This document shows, in pieces, positions 9,554-19,043 of a stretch of 64,000 nt of DNA. Under the pieces are notes generated by a model, which ran no database searches, was not told where the DNA came from, and worked only from the letters and a program-made list of their open reading frames with translations. Each line of letters opens with the position of its first letter. The stretch's first letter is position 1. The stretch comes from Labilibaculum sp. (lineage in GTDB: Bacteria > Bacteroidota > Bacteroidia > Bacteroidales > Marinifilaceae), in the NCBI GenBank assembly GCA_016342745.1, contig JAEINT010000017.1, forward strand, positions 83,544-147,543, read 5' to 3'. Position numbers and translations under genes: made by a program.

Positions 9554-10235
9554 ATAATAAATTCAATTTTCCATTCTCTAACTGGTACATCTTCTTCATT
9601 TTCTTAGCCAAATCCATTGAATGCGTTACAACTACCAAGGACACGCCTTGCTTTTCATTGATATCAACCAATAAATCACCCAATTGCTCAGCCGATTTTT
9701 TATCCAAAGAACCCGTAGGTTCATCGGCAAGAATCAAATTTGGTTGATGAATTAAAGCTCGAACCACCGCTGCGCGTTGGCACTCTCCACCCGACATTTG
9801 ACCTGGGCGCTGATGTATTTGTTTTGAAAGACCAACAAAATCAAGCAATTCCAATGCTCTTTTTTCAGCTTCTTTCTTTAATTTCTTATCCTTTACAGGG
9901 ATAAATGGAAGTAAAACGTTCTCGATTAAATTCAACTGAGGTAACAAATGATGCGATTGAAATACAAAACCCAAATTCCGATTTCGAAAATTGGCCAGTT
10001 CCTTCTCATTAAGCTTAGATAAATCCTGACCATCAAAAATCATGTTGCCCGAATAGACTGTATCCAAAGAACTAATCACATTCAACAAAGTACTTTTGCC
10101 GGATCCTGAAGGCCCCACAATAGCAATACTCTCTCCTTTTTCAATGGCTAAGGAAAGATCATCTAAAATGATTCTCTTCTCTGCACTACCAGAGTTTTGG
10201 TAATATTTGGTGATCTTATCTAGTTTTACAATCAT
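9552..10235 (-). CDS. ABC transporter ATPase (LolD/MacB family)
   Basis: 227 aa, normal length for the family. Walker A GPSGSGKST near residue 40, Q-loop FQSHHLLPQ, signature SGGECQRAAVVRAL, Walker B LILADEPTG, and a switch His in VVVTHS. It is the obvious partner of the ten-TM permease that follows in the same direction. The pair forms an exporter or mechanotransmission ATPase rather than an importer, as no substrate-binding protein gene is present. Confidence 0.92.
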   Translation of the reverse strand: MIVKLDKITKYYQNSGSAEKRIILDDLSLAIEKGESIAIVGPSGSGKSTLLNVISSLDTVYSGNMIFDGQDLSKLNEKELANFRNRNLGFVFQSHHLLPQLNLIENVLLPFIPVKDKKLKKEAEKRALELLDFVGLSKQIHQRPGQMSGGECQRAAVVRALIHQPNLILADEPTGSLDKKSAEQLGDLLVDINEKQGVSLVVVTHSMDLAKKMKKMYQLENGKLNLL

Positions 10236-10423
10236 GTTGTACTCTTTAATTTTCTATAAATTTTAACCACAAAGCGCACCAAAGGATATCACGAAGACAC
10301 ACAAAAGTTTATTACTTGAAATAAAAATTATTTATTAAAATATTGAAAATCATTCGTAATTCAAGCTTTTTTCGTCCTATGTGCTTCTCGCATCGTTGAA
10401 AGCAAGTTCTTTTGCGATATTTT
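10236..10423. other. Intergenic gap with ACCACAAAG-type repeat
   Basis: 10264-10308 carries a TTAACCACAAAG...CACAAAAG-type sequence. A related run is found at 17652-17717 (TTACCACTAAG, CACAAAGGGACACAAAG). I see no gene here. Confidence 0.4.
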
Positions 10424-11536
10424 TTATTTCTCTCCAAAGGCATAAACACTGCCGTCCATGGCTGTAACGATTATCAATCCTTCTACTACTGCAGGAGTTC
10501 CCACAATGGCTCTACCTATCTCGTAAGACCAAATTTGTTGACCCGTTTTGCGATTCAGCACATATATTCTGCCATCTCCTGATCCAATAACTACCGAACT
10601 ACCAGCAATTACAGGGGATGCATCAATCTTATTTTTAGTTTTGAATTGCCATTGGATTTTTCCACTAGCCTTATCGAAACAATATACTTGTCTGTTCTCC
10701 GCTCCAATAATTACCTGATCTGCAGAAATTGCCGGAGAAGCTAAATACGATATTGCACCCTCCTTTTTCCACTTAACCACACTATTCTCGTAATCAACAC
10801 AAAAGAATTCACCATCATGATTTCCAAAGTAACAGCGCGCATCATCTAAAGCAATAGATGAAGCAATATAGGTTTCAATGTCAAACTTGTTTTTAGCCTT
10901 ACCTGTTTTCACATCCACTTGATGGAGAAAGCCATCGCAACCACCAAACACAGCAATTTCGCCATTGCAAGCCGCCGCTCCATTAATATAATTATCAGAC
11001 TCGTACTTCCATTGCAGTTTACCTGATTTTGCATCTACACAATGAAGATAGAAATCATAACTACCGAAGAGTATTTTTTTTGTCTTTGTGCTTTTATCGT
11101 AGAACCAACTTGCCGATCCTGAGATTTGTCCCTCTGTTGTGTATTTCCATTTTTGCTCTCCAGTACTGGCATTCAGGCAATAGAAGTTTCCCTCCAAGGA
11201 TCCGAAATATACATTTCCATCCAAATAAAGAGGTGAAGCTTCCACAGATGTTTTAGCATCAAATTTCCATTTTAACTCACCTGTCTTCGATAATGCATAT
11301 AAGTTACCATCATTAGAGCCAACAAAAATATTTCCATTGCTGATAATGGGTGAAGATTTAATGGCATCGCCGGTTTTAAAGCTCCACAAAAGCTTCGGGG
11401 CCTTTGGTATGCTGGCTTCTGTTATCCCCCTAAGGCTAGAGTTACCACGAAATGATAACCAGTTGTGCTTGTTTTGGGCTATTGATGAATGGGCCAAGAC
11501 AATGCTTAGTAGGTATAGAATTATATGCTTTTTCAT
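10424..11536 (-). CDS. PQQ-like beta-propeller, secreted
   Basis: 370 aa with a Sec signal peptide (KKHIILYLLSIVLAHSSIAQ), cleavage expected after IA. The mature start is WLSFRGNSSLRGIT, then seven or eight short blades with the SKTGELKWKF, NASTGEQKWKY, DAKSGKLQWKY pattern. It is compact with few insertions, closest in form to BamB-like propellers. No lipobox is visible, so it is probably periplasmic and soluble. It sits between the flavoprotein genes and the exporter genes. Confidence 0.8.
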   Translation of the reverse strand: MKKHIILYLLSIVLAHSSIAQNKHNWLSFRGNSSLRGITEASIPKAPKLLWSFKTGDAIKSSPIISNGNIFVGSNDGNLYALSKTGELKWKFDAKTSVEASPLYLDGNVYFGSLEGNFYCLNASTGEQKWKYTTEGQISGSASWFYDKSTKTKKILFGSYDFYLHCVDAKSGKLQWKYESDNYINGAAACNGEIAVFGGCDGFLHQVDVKTGKAKNKFDIETYIASSIALDDARCYFGNHDGEFFCVDYENSVVKWKKEGAISYLASPAISADQVIIGAENRQVYCFDKASGKIQWQFKTKNKIDASPVIAGSSVVIGSGDGRIYVLNRKTGQQIWSYEIGRAIVGTPAVVEGLIIVTAMDGSVYAFGEK

Positions 11537-11819
11537 TTGCTTACTATTTTCTTCGTCTTCAATTGACTCTGTCAGGTCTTTCTTTTGAATTCGAAATTTC
11601 TTTTAACTTCATCCCCCAGCCCCTTCTCCTAAAATCGAAGGGGAGCTTGGCTTTAATCGTTATTTCATATTCCCCAACCTTTATTTAGATTCTAATTCCC
11701 CTCTCCTTGAGGAGAGGGATTAAGGGTGAGGTTTTATTTCAACATTTACTTTTCTCTTCGTTTTCAATCAGACGCTGACAGGTTCAAGAACGCTGTCAGG
11801 TCGTTTCTCCAATAATTAA
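11537..11819. repeat. Repeat-rich intergenic gap
   Basis: This gap holds a half copy of the CTGTCAGGTCT palindrome (11564-11580), a CCCCTTC/GAAGGGG stem (11619-11644), a CCTCTCCT/AGGAGAGG stem (11699-11718) and a full but diverged palindrome at 11770-11803. No gene is seen. Confidence 0.6.
11770..11803. repeat. Diverged 33-bp-family palindrome
   Basis: Core CTGACAG and CTGTCAG arms are kept, but CCTG/CGCTG changes occur on both sides of the stem. A similar variant lies at 17729-17762. Confidence 0.7.
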
Positions 11820-13364
11820 TTATTCGCGAAGCGATATCGCTCCTGTTGGACAAGCTTCAGCACAATCTTTTGCCGCAACAGTTAATGCCTTATCAATTTC
11901 TTGATTGAATGGAACTGCTACTTTAACGGTAAAACCTCTACCCATATTGGTTAATCCGGTTTGTTCCTTGTGTTTCCCTGCAATTTCTATGCACAAACCA
12001 CATTTTATGCATTTCTCTGGTTCGTAAACAATACTCTCATGATTGAAGTACTTCACAACATTGTTTCTTTCACCAAATAGAAATCTTCTGCGATCGGCCT
12101 GATGTGTTTCGGCACAAGTTCTAAGTTTACAATTATCTAATTTTCTACAGTCACAATGAAGACATCTTTTTGCTTCTGCAATTGCTTCTTCTTTTGTGAA
12201 TCCTCTGTCAGATTTTGCTTCTATACGATCTCCTTCAACCGACTCTTTTAGGTACTCCTCTACCTCTGCTTTTCGCAAGGTTCCAAATCGTGAATTAAAT
12301 TCTCTCTTTGCAGATTTCCCTTCTCCTTTTTGTAAAAATTCATTTACCGACCATGCACATTCTTTGCCCATAGCAATGGCTTTCACTGCCATTTTCTGAA
12401 GTCGGATTATACTACCAGTTGCAAAAATTCCTTTGGTTTCGGTAGCGAATGTATCGGCATCAACCCACACTCCAGTCTTCGCTGCTTTTAGACCTAAAAA
12501 CTCTCCTTCATCAGATACATTTCCAATTGCTAGAATTACTGCATCAAAATCAGAATTGTTTTTTTTCAAGTCTTCTTTTTCTATTTTCTGATTGGTATGA
12601 AAAACAACACCCAGTTGCTTTAGTATTTCGATCTCATGAGCCAAAATCTCCTGAGGCAATTCTCCCTTATCTACGGAAGTATTTAAACTCCCTCCAAGGC
12701 AATTTTCCTTCTCGAAAACCTCACAAGAATGACCTTCCAAAACAAGATGATAAGCTGCCGATAATCCAGCTGGACCAGATCCAATAACAGCCACTTTTTT
12801 CCCGCTTGCTTCTTTCTTCTCTGGAAGATAAACATTAGTCTCTTCCTCTGCAGATATCCTTTTCAACAAACAAATGGATACCGCCTGATCGACATCTTTA
12901 CGTCTACAAACCTTCTCGCATGGAGCAGAACAAACATGTCCTAAAATCCCTGGAAGGGCAATTTCCTCTTTAACGATTTTTAAAGCCTCATCGAATTTAC
13001 CAGCTGCAATAAAACGGTTCATTTTCGGAATGTCCATATATGCAGGACAAGCCACGCGACAAGGAGCTTCACAATCACCTACATGATCGCTCAATAACAA
13101 TTCAATGGCCTCTTTTCTCGCTTCGAACACTTCAGCATCATCACTCACCAAATCCATTCCTTCGGTAACTTTCGTAGCACATGAAGGCATCATCTTCTGA
13201 TTCGCATTGTTTTTTACCATGCAAACCATGCAAGTTGGATGATTACTGCATCCTTCCAGGTAACACATGCTCGGAATATCTATTCCAACAGAACGTGCTG
13301 CAGTCAGAATCGTTGTTCCTTCCGGAACATTGATGGCTATATTATCTATTGTTAGTTTTGGCAT
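11820..13364 (-). CDS. NuoG/GltD-type hybrid Fe-S flavoprotein
   Basis: 514 aa. Residues 1-75 are a NuoG-type [2Fe-2S] domain with C34-x10-C45-x2-C48-x13-C62. Residues about 95-185 are the Fe-S helical domain of glutamate synthase small subunit type (CEAPCRVACP, CSAPCEKVC). An FAD dinucleotide fold follows (VIGSGPAGLSAAYH, about 190-205) and ends with GIFATGS. The C-terminus has Fe-S motifs CLHCDC and CIKCGLC...CAEACP. The NADPH Rossmann fold normally inserted into this family is not visible: the chain passes directly from ILAIGN to the GIFATGS end. It probably partners the NuoEF fusion encoded just upstream, passing electrons from NADH. Cytosolic. Confidence 0.85.
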   Translation of the reverse strand: MPKLTIDNIAINVPEGTTILTAARSVGIDIPSMCYLEGCSNHPTCMVCMVKNNANQKMMPSCATKVTEGMDLVSDDAEVFEARKEAIELLLSDHVGDCEAPCRVACPAYMDIPKMNRFIAAGKFDEALKIVKEEIALPGILGHVCSAPCEKVCRRKDVDQAVSICLLKRISAEEETNVYLPEKKEASGKKVAVIGSGPAGLSAAYHLVLEGHSCEVFEKENCLGGSLNTSVDKGELPQEILAHEIEILKQLGVVFHTNQKIEKEDLKKNNSDFDAVILAIGNVSDEGEFLGLKAAKTGVWVDADTFATETKGIFATGSIIRLQKMAVKAIAMGKECAWSVNEFLQKGEGKSAKREFNSRFGTLRKAEVEEYLKESVEGDRIEAKSDRGFTKEEAIAEAKRCLHCDCRKLDNCKLRTCAETHQADRRRFLFGERNNVVKYFNHESIVYEPEKCIKCGLCIEIAGKHKEQTGLTNMGRGFTVKVAVPFNQEIDKALTVAAKDCAEACPTGAISLRE

Positions 13365-13379
13365 CTTTATATTATCTAT

Positions 13380-13412
13380 AGACCTGACAGGTTTTAAAAA
13401 CCTGTCAGGTCT
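13380..13412. repeat. 33-bp perfect palindrome, copy 3
   Basis: Identical to 4024-4056 and 9521-9553; located between the two flavoprotein genes. Confidence 0.9.
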
Positions 13413-13417
13413 TTTAG

Positions 13418-15760
13418 TTATTTAATTTCAATGGCATCTACCGGACAAATTTGTTTACAGATATCGCATTTAATACACAATTCGTTATCTACTTTATGTA
13501 ATTCGTATGGTTTTGCCTCTATCGCATCTACCGGACAACGCTGTGCACATTTTGTACATCCAGTGCAATTGTCGTTGATTTCATAGCGAATTAGGTTCTC
13601 ACATTTTCCAGATGGACATTCGCCATTAATATGCGCTTCATATTCGTGACGGAAATACTTTAAGGTTGATAATACAGGGTTCGGAGCAGTTCCACCCAAA
13701 GCACACATACTTCCCTTCTGCGTATTTAATGCCAGTTTCTCCAGCAAGTCCAAATCGCTTATTTTTCCTTTTCCTGTCTTGATCTTTTCAAGGATCTCTA
13801 ACATTCTCTGCGTTCCAATTCTACAGAAAGTACATCGTCCGCAAGATTCCTCTTGGGTAAACGACAAGAAATAGTGAGCGATATCAACCATGCAATCCGA
13901 TTCATCTAAAACGATCAATCCTCCCGAGCCCATCATTGCTCCAACTTCCTTCAAAGAATCGAAGTCGATGGCTACATCGGACATGGATGCAGGAATACAT
14001 CCTCCTGAAGGACCACCAATTTGAACGGCCTTAAATTTCTTTCCATCGGCAATTCCACCGCCAATTTCTTCTACAATTTGCTTAATTGTAATTCCCATAG
14101 GAACTTCAATCAATCCTCCTCTATTTATTTTACCAGCAAGAGCAAACACCTTTGTTCCCTTACTTTTCTCTGTTCCAATGTTACTGAAAGCTTCAGCTCC
14201 TTCACGCAGAATATAAGGAACCAAAGAAAATGTTTCTGTATTATTTATCAAGGTAGGTTGATCCCAAAGTCCTTTTTCTGCAGGATATGGAGGACGTAAT
14301 TGCGGAATTCCACGTTTTCCTTCTATGGAAGCAATTAATGCTGTTTCTTCTCCACAAACAAATGCTCCAGCACCTTCAAATACTTTCAATTCGAAAGAAA
14401 AATCAGATCCCAATATGTTTTTGCCTAATAAACCTTTGCTTTTGCAGATTTCCAGACCTTCTTTAATTCGCTTAACGGCAAGTGGATATTCCGCTCGAAT
14501 GTACAAGCGACCTTCATTAGCACCTACAGCATAAGCTCCAATCAAGATTCCTTCAATAACTCGAAATGGGTAAGATTCCAACAACATTCTATCCATGAAT
14601 GCGCCCGGATCTCCTTCATCCCCATTACAAATAATGTATTTCTTTTCGGATTTTGCATTTTGAACCATCTTCCATTTAATGGCAGATGGAAAACCTGCTC
14701 CACCTCGTCCTTTTAATCCACTTTGCTCAATCTGAGAAATAATTTCATCGGCAGATAGATCGTTCAAACACTTCTTAAAAGCCTCAAAACCACGTTTTGA
14801 AATGTATTCTTCAAAATCAGATGGTTTTATCTCACCACGGTATTCGGTGGCTATATTTACTTGTCCTTTTAAAAACTCCGCAATTGGTGTGTCCTCTTCA
14901 TTGGCATTATATCTATTTGAACTCTTTGGAATATCCGAGAAAGTAATGTTCTCGGCATAGTTGTAAAAGCGATTTTTAAAACGACTCATCCAACTCTTAG
15001 ATTGAAAGTGTTTCTCGATAATATCCCCAACTTCATTTGCATTGATTTTGGTATAATAAGCAGCTTCTTCCCCATTTTTATGGATTTCTAACATTGGCAC
15101 TTGGTTACAAACACCAACACATCCAACTTGCTTCACATCAACCTTAATCTTGTTCTCAGCCAAAGTTTTCTCCAACTCTTCTTTCACCCCAGAACTTCCA
15201 CTAGCTACGCAACAAGAACCTAAACCAATACGAATTTCTCCTTGCGAAATACCTTCTTCGGTAACTTCTCGTACAATTTTATCTTCGCTTGGCGCCAGAT
15301 TTTTAAAATCCTCAAGTATCTCAGCAACTTTACCGGTTTCAACATGTCCGTAAGTCACATCATCAATCTGAACAACTGGAGCCAAAGTACAGCACCCCAA
15401 ACAGGCTACTTCTTCAACCGTAAATAGCTTTTTATCGTCTGTATCCTTTCCTTTTTCCAATCCCAATTCTCGACGAAAACCATCGAAAACCTGTTTTGCT
15501 CCTTTTACATGGCAAGCCGTTCCTACGCAAACTCGTATAATGTGCTTCCCTACCGGCTGATGTCTAAATTGAGAATAGAATGTTGAAATTCCAGTAATTT
15601 GCGCTTCTGTAATACTTGTAGTCTCACAAACACGCTTCAAAGCATCTTCAGGCAAATAATTATATTTTCCTTGAATTGCCTGTAAAATTGGAATCACCTT
15701 ATCTGGCTCACCTCCCAATTCCCCAACAACTCCATCTACAAAATTGAATATCTTCTCCAT
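13418..15760 (-). CDS. NuoE-NuoF fusion, NADH-oxidising flavin/Fe-S subunit (HydBC-like)
   Basis: About 780 aa. Order of domains: NuoE-type thioredoxin fold [2Fe-2S] (C78-x4-C83, C120-x3-C124); a second thioredoxin-like [2Fe-2S] domain near 175-260 (GSCCVASG, GCVGVC); NuoF core with GRGGAGFP and CNGDEGDPGAF for NADH and FMN; the CGRCTFCRIG [4Fe-4S] motif; and a C-terminal 2x[4Fe-4S] ferredoxin (CTGCTKCAQRCP, CIKCDICKQICP). This is the layout of HydB/HndC-type subunits of NAD(P)-linked and electron-bifurcating complexes, but no hydrogenase gene is present. I place the start at ATG 15760, which leaves 2 nt after the upstream stop; an ATG at 15778 would overlap it. It should oxidise NADH in the cytosol and feed the ferredoxin chain of this cluster. 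Confidence 0.9.
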   Translation of the reverse strand: MEKIFNFVDGVVGELGGEPDKVIPILQAIQGKYNYLPEDALKRVCETTSITEAQITGISTFYSQFRHQPVGKHIIRVCVGTACHVKGAKQVFDGFRRELGLEKGKDTDDKKLFTVEEVACLGCCTLAPVVQIDDVTYGHVETGKVAEILEDFKNLAPSEDKIVREVTEEGISQGEIRIGLGSCCVASGSSGVKEELEKTLAENKIKVDVKQVGCVGVCNQVPMLEIHKNGEEAAYYTKINANEVGDIIEKHFQSKSWMSRFKNRFYNYAENITFSDIPKSSNRYNANEEDTPIAEFLKGQVNIATEYRGEIKPSDFEEYISKRGFEAFKKCLNDLSADEIISQIEQSGLKGRGGAGFPSAIKWKMVQNAKSEKKYIICNGDEGDPGAFMDRMLLESYPFRVIEGILIGAYAVGANEGRLYIRAEYPLAVKRIKEGLEICKSKGLLGKNILGSDFSFELKVFEGAGAFVCGEETALIASIEGKRGIPQLRPPYPAEKGLWDQPTLINNTETFSLVPYILREGAEAFSNIGTEKSKGTKVFALAGKINRGGLIEVPMGITIKQIVEEIGGGIADGKKFKAVQIGGPSGGCIPASMSDVAIDFDSLKEVGAMMGSGGLIVLDESDCMVDIAHYFLSFTQEESCGRCTFCRIGTQRMLEILEKIKTGKGKISDLDLLEKLALNTQKGSMCALGGTAPNPVLSTLKYFRHEYEAHINGECPSGKCENLIRYEINDNCTGCTKCAQRCPVDAIEAKPYELHKVDNELCIKCDICKQICPVDAIEIK

Positions 15761-15762
15761 AA

Positions 15763-17646
15763 TTATTTCCCTATGCAATAAAGGTTTTTCTCTCCACGGA
15801 TATATACTCTTCCATCAGCGAAAGCTGGCGATGTATCCGATTTTTCTCCCAATGATGAAGTCGCAACTGATGCATATTGCTTATCAGCCTTAAAAATGTG
15901 CATCACACCTTCGCGATCCAATAAATATATCTTGCCATCTACCAAAATTGGTGATGAATAAAATCCATTATCAAATTCCTGTTCCCACAGAATTTCTCCT
16001 GATGTTGCGTTATAACAAGCAACCGCACCGTAACTGGTTACAATAAATAACATGTCTTTGTATGCGATCGGACTTGGTACATCAGAAAGGTAATCGTAAG
16101 CTTCCCAAAGCACTTCTGGTTTCTCACCAGTCTTAATGGCAACCAAACTAGCATATTCATTTAAAGCATAAACAATTCCATTTGCGAAGGCTACCGATGG
16201 TCCAACTTCTCCTGTAATGCAATCCAAATGCCACAATTCTTTACCCGTATTCACATCGTAAGAAGCAACACTAGGATCGGCAGCTAATAAGACCTCTATT
16301 TGACCATTGTTATTTACGATTACTGGCGATGCCCAAGAAACTCTAACTTTACGCGGAGTGTTCCACAATTCAGATCCATCTTTTGTGGATAAGGCTAATA
16401 CCTTTCCGGATTTCTTTTGATCGTACTGAACGATTAGCTTGTCTTCAAAAATGAGTAATGAAGATGAATGCCCGTAATGATTATCAGGAACACCTAAATT
16501 TTTTGCCCATTGTTTTTTACCATTCATATCGACAGAAATAACATCTCCATTTGCAAAAATTGCGAAGACTGATTTTCCATCGGTTGTAACTGTAGATGCT
16601 GCATGACCTGTATCTGGTGTAACGTCAGGTGAAGTTGCAGGCGATCCAGGAACCTGCTCTACTTTAGCTGTCCAAAGCAATTTTCCATTGTTTCTATCGT
16701 AGCAATATATTTCGCGACTTGTTGCGTTCGCACCTGATAAGAACAGTTTGTTTCCCCAAATAACTGGAGAATTGTATGCATGAATAGGAACTGGCTGTTT
16801 CCACAAGATGTTTTTTCCGCTGGCTCCATCCCATTCATTTGGGATGTTCTTTTGGTAAGCAATTCCATTTCCTCCAGGACCACGGAAAGATGGGAAATTG
16901 TCCATCATTTCTTTAGTAGGATATGTTCCTGTATATTTCCCAACAGTTTTAGCTGGTACTACTTCTTTAGGTTCTTCTTGAACAGCAACTGCAACTTTCT
17001 CAGGAGCTTCTTCAACAATTACTTCAATTTCTTCCTCTTTTACTTCTTCTTTCTTTTCTGGAATTACTTCTGCTGATACTTCAATTACCTCACTTACTTG
17101 TTGTGTTTGCTCTTGTTCTGCTTCCGCCTTTGCTGTTTTAGCCGCTACAGTAAATTGATTTCCCAATTCCTGATGAGTAAGGAATGCAAAGACCAATGTG
17201 ATTCCGACCATTCCAAAACCACCAATTACAATCCACTTTCTTGCCTTCTCCCGGAAAAGGATAATATTCTCTTCCTCTTCTTCGCTTACTTGTGGTAATT
17301 CTTTCTTTCCTGAATAAAATAAATGAAGAGCAATTGCCATTACGATAACTCCAAAAAGCAATAAATATCCTCCAGCCTTTACTTGCCATTGATTTGTAAA
17401 GTATGCTTTTCGCACCAACAGATCCATTTCACGAATTTGCTCTCTTAACTGCTCATCATTTGGATTTTCATTCAATCGATCAACCAAACTATTGATGATC
17501 TCTGTGTTTACAGGATCAACTCGATTGATTTGAATGTAATTTACCAATACCAACATGCAGATTATGAAAGAGAATGTTCCTGCCACTATAGCTATTCCTC
17601 TCCAAAGAGACAGGTTGGTACGATTTATTTTAAACTTGTTATTCAT
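15763..17646 (-). CDS. Membrane-anchored PQQ-like beta-propeller with three TM segments
   Basis: About 627 aa from ATG 17646; a GTG at 17658 would add four residues. TM segments lie near 16-40, 85-105 and 140-162. A Glu/Val/Lys-rich linker follows (about 165-235), long and disordered in look. The propeller starts at FPSFRGPGGNGIAY and has PQQ-like blades (DRNNGKLLWT, STKDGSELWN, NATSGEILWE). By topology the propeller should lie outside the cytoplasm on a flexible tether. It is encoded directly between the polyferredoxin and the NADH subunit, so it may be the membrane organiser of the chain. Confidence 0.8.
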   Translation of the reverse strand: MNNKFKINRTNLSLWRGIAIVAGTFSFIICMLVLVNYIQINRVDPVNTEIINSLVDRLNENPNDEQLREQIREMDLLVRKAYFTNQWQVKAGGYLLLFGVIVMAIALHLFYSGKKELPQVSEEEEENIILFREKARKWIVIGGFGMVGITLVFAFLTHQELGNQFTVAAKTAKAEAEQEQTQQVSEVIEVSAEVIPEKKEEVKEEEIEVIVEEAPEKVAVAVQEEPKEVVPAKTVGKYTGTYPTKEMMDNFPSFRGPGGNGIAYQKNIPNEWDGASGKNILWKQPVPIHAYNSPVIWGNKLFLSGANATSREIYCYDRNNGKLLWTAKVEQVPGSPATSPDVTPDTGHAASTVTTDGKSVFAIFANGDVISVDMNGKKQWAKNLGVPDNHYGHSSSLLIFEDKLIVQYDQKKSGKVLALSTKDGSELWNTPRKVRVSWASPVIVNNNGQIEVLLAADPSVASYDVNTGKELWHLDCITGEVGPSVAFANGIVYALNEYASLVAIKTGEKPEVLWEAYDYLSDVPSPIAYKDMLFIVTSYGAVACYNATSGEILWEQEFDNGFYSSPILVDGKIYLLDREGVMHIFKADKQYASVATSSLGEKSDTSPAFADGRVYIRGEKNLYCIGK

Positions 17647-17728
17647 ATGCTTTACCACTAAGTTTTATTTTTTACCACTAAGGAAGCTCGAAGTTCTTCA
17701 CAAAGGGACACAAAGTATATTTTAACAA

Positions 17729-17762
17729 GACTCTGACAGGTTAAAAAAACGCTGTCAGGTCG
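17729..17762. repeat. Diverged 33-bp-family palindrome
   Basis: CTGACAGGTT and ACGCTGTCAGGTCG arms, same variant class as 11770-11803. A further half copy (AACGCTGTCAGTTCT) lies at 19675-19689. Confidence 0.65.
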
Positions 17763-17771
17763 TTATAGGTT

Positions 17772-19034
17772 TTATTTTTCAACAGGACAATATTTTAGGC
17801 AACGTGCGCAACTCACACATTCCCCTTTATCTGGTGTGTAATCTTCTCTATATCGATAAGTTGATAATCCTGACAAAGCCAAACCAATTACCAATCCAAT
17901 GAAAGCACCCAATATCCAACCACCATAATAGAATTGCTCTACAATTTCTGCAGCTTCCAAATACAATTCTTCTACTGTTTGACCTGAAGTTCTAAAACCT
18001 TCTATTTCCAGACTTTCTTTCATGGTTTTTGAATCGAAATGAAGTAATTCATCTGCCAATCGTACTTTTGCATTCACTTTAGAAAGATTTTCATGAAAGT
18101 TTGCACCTGTCCAACCTCCAACAATCATTAGTGCTGGTATAATTAAACTAAGTAAGATGAATCTTCTGGTTGCTGATCGCTTGTCTTCCATTTGCTTCAC
18201 CACAACAGGTTTGTTAATGGCATCTAAAGGACAAGAATTCTCACAAAGCTTGCATTGAATGCAATTGGAAGGTGTTATGGTCAAATGATTTTTAGAAACT
18301 CTACTAACTAGATTCAAAATCACACCATATGGGCAAAAGAAACGACAATATGGTCGAGCAATAAAAACACTAATCAACAAGAAGGCGCCACCAATCGCGA
18401 ACATGAAAAAGGTAGCATTGAATCTGAAAATCCCTACAAAAGGATCGTATCGACAAATGATAAAGTCTGTAGCCGTTGCTGCATATAATACGGACAAGCC
18501 CAAATAGATATAAGGAATTAAACCCAAGACTTTTTGCAACCATTTCTTCAAGGTAACTGGTCTCATCAGGAATACATCCTGAACTGCTCCTAAGGGACAA
18601 ACTCCAGCGCAAAATGTTCTACCAAAAAATAAGGTATAGACTAATGGAATCACAAAAAAGGCCAATGCCGATAAAGGAATGTGATAGCCGGGATTAAAAA
18701 GGGCTAATACGACATTTTGAACTGATCCGACAGAACAGACACATCCTTCTCTAAAAAAGCCAAAGTACAGAATGGAAAAAATAGAGACTACCACTACTCC
18801 AGTTCTTGATCTTTTCTTCAGAATGAACCAAGTGATTAAACTAAGTGCTGCAATTAATACCATTACATCCAAGAATGCAAACATGCCATCGCGAGGTGCA
18901 GGCATTGAGGCAACAGGTTGTTCGTATCCCGATTCGAATTCCGGTTTTGGGAAACGTTGTTGTTGTGAAAAGGCTGCAAATTCCATTCCCACAAATAATA
19001 TCAGTAAAGAGATAAAGGCTAAGCTTTTCTTCAT
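17772..19034 (-). CDS. NapH/NosR-like membrane polyferredoxin
   Basis: 420 aa. A signal-anchor is followed by about five to six TM segments and a last TM near 375-395. Cys motifs: CVCSVG after a TM, the paired CAGVCPLGAVQD and CRFFCPYGVI motifs typical of NapH, NosR and CcoG membrane proteins, a [4Fe-4S] motif CIQCKLCENSCP, and a C-terminal half motif CVSCARCLKYCP that ends the protein. Such proteins pass electrons between quinol or cytosolic donors and periplasmic partners. It precedes the NADH modules and follows a Tat ferredoxin, so it probably carries electrons across the membrane. Confidence 0.85.
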   Translation of the reverse strand: MKKSLAFISLLILFVGMEFAAFSQQQRFPKPEFESGYEQPVASMPAPRDGMFAFLDVMVLIAALSLITWFILKKRSRTGVVVVSIFSILYFGFFREGCVCSVGSVQNVVLALFNPGYHIPLSALAFFVIPLVYTLFFGRTFCAGVCPLGAVQDVFLMRPVTLKKWLQKVLGLIPYIYLGLSVLYAATATDFIICRYDPFVGIFRFNATFFMFAIGGAFLLISVFIARPYCRFFCPYGVILNLVSRVSKNHLTITPSNCIQCKLCENSCPLDAINKPVVVKQMEDKRSATRRFILLSLIIPALMIVGGWTGANFHENLSKVNAKVRLADELLHFDSKTMKESLEIEGFRTSGQTVEELYLEAAEIVEQFYYGGWILGAFIGLVIGLALSGLSTYRYREDYTPDKGECVSCARCLKYCPVEK

Positions 19035-19043
19035 CGTAATCGA

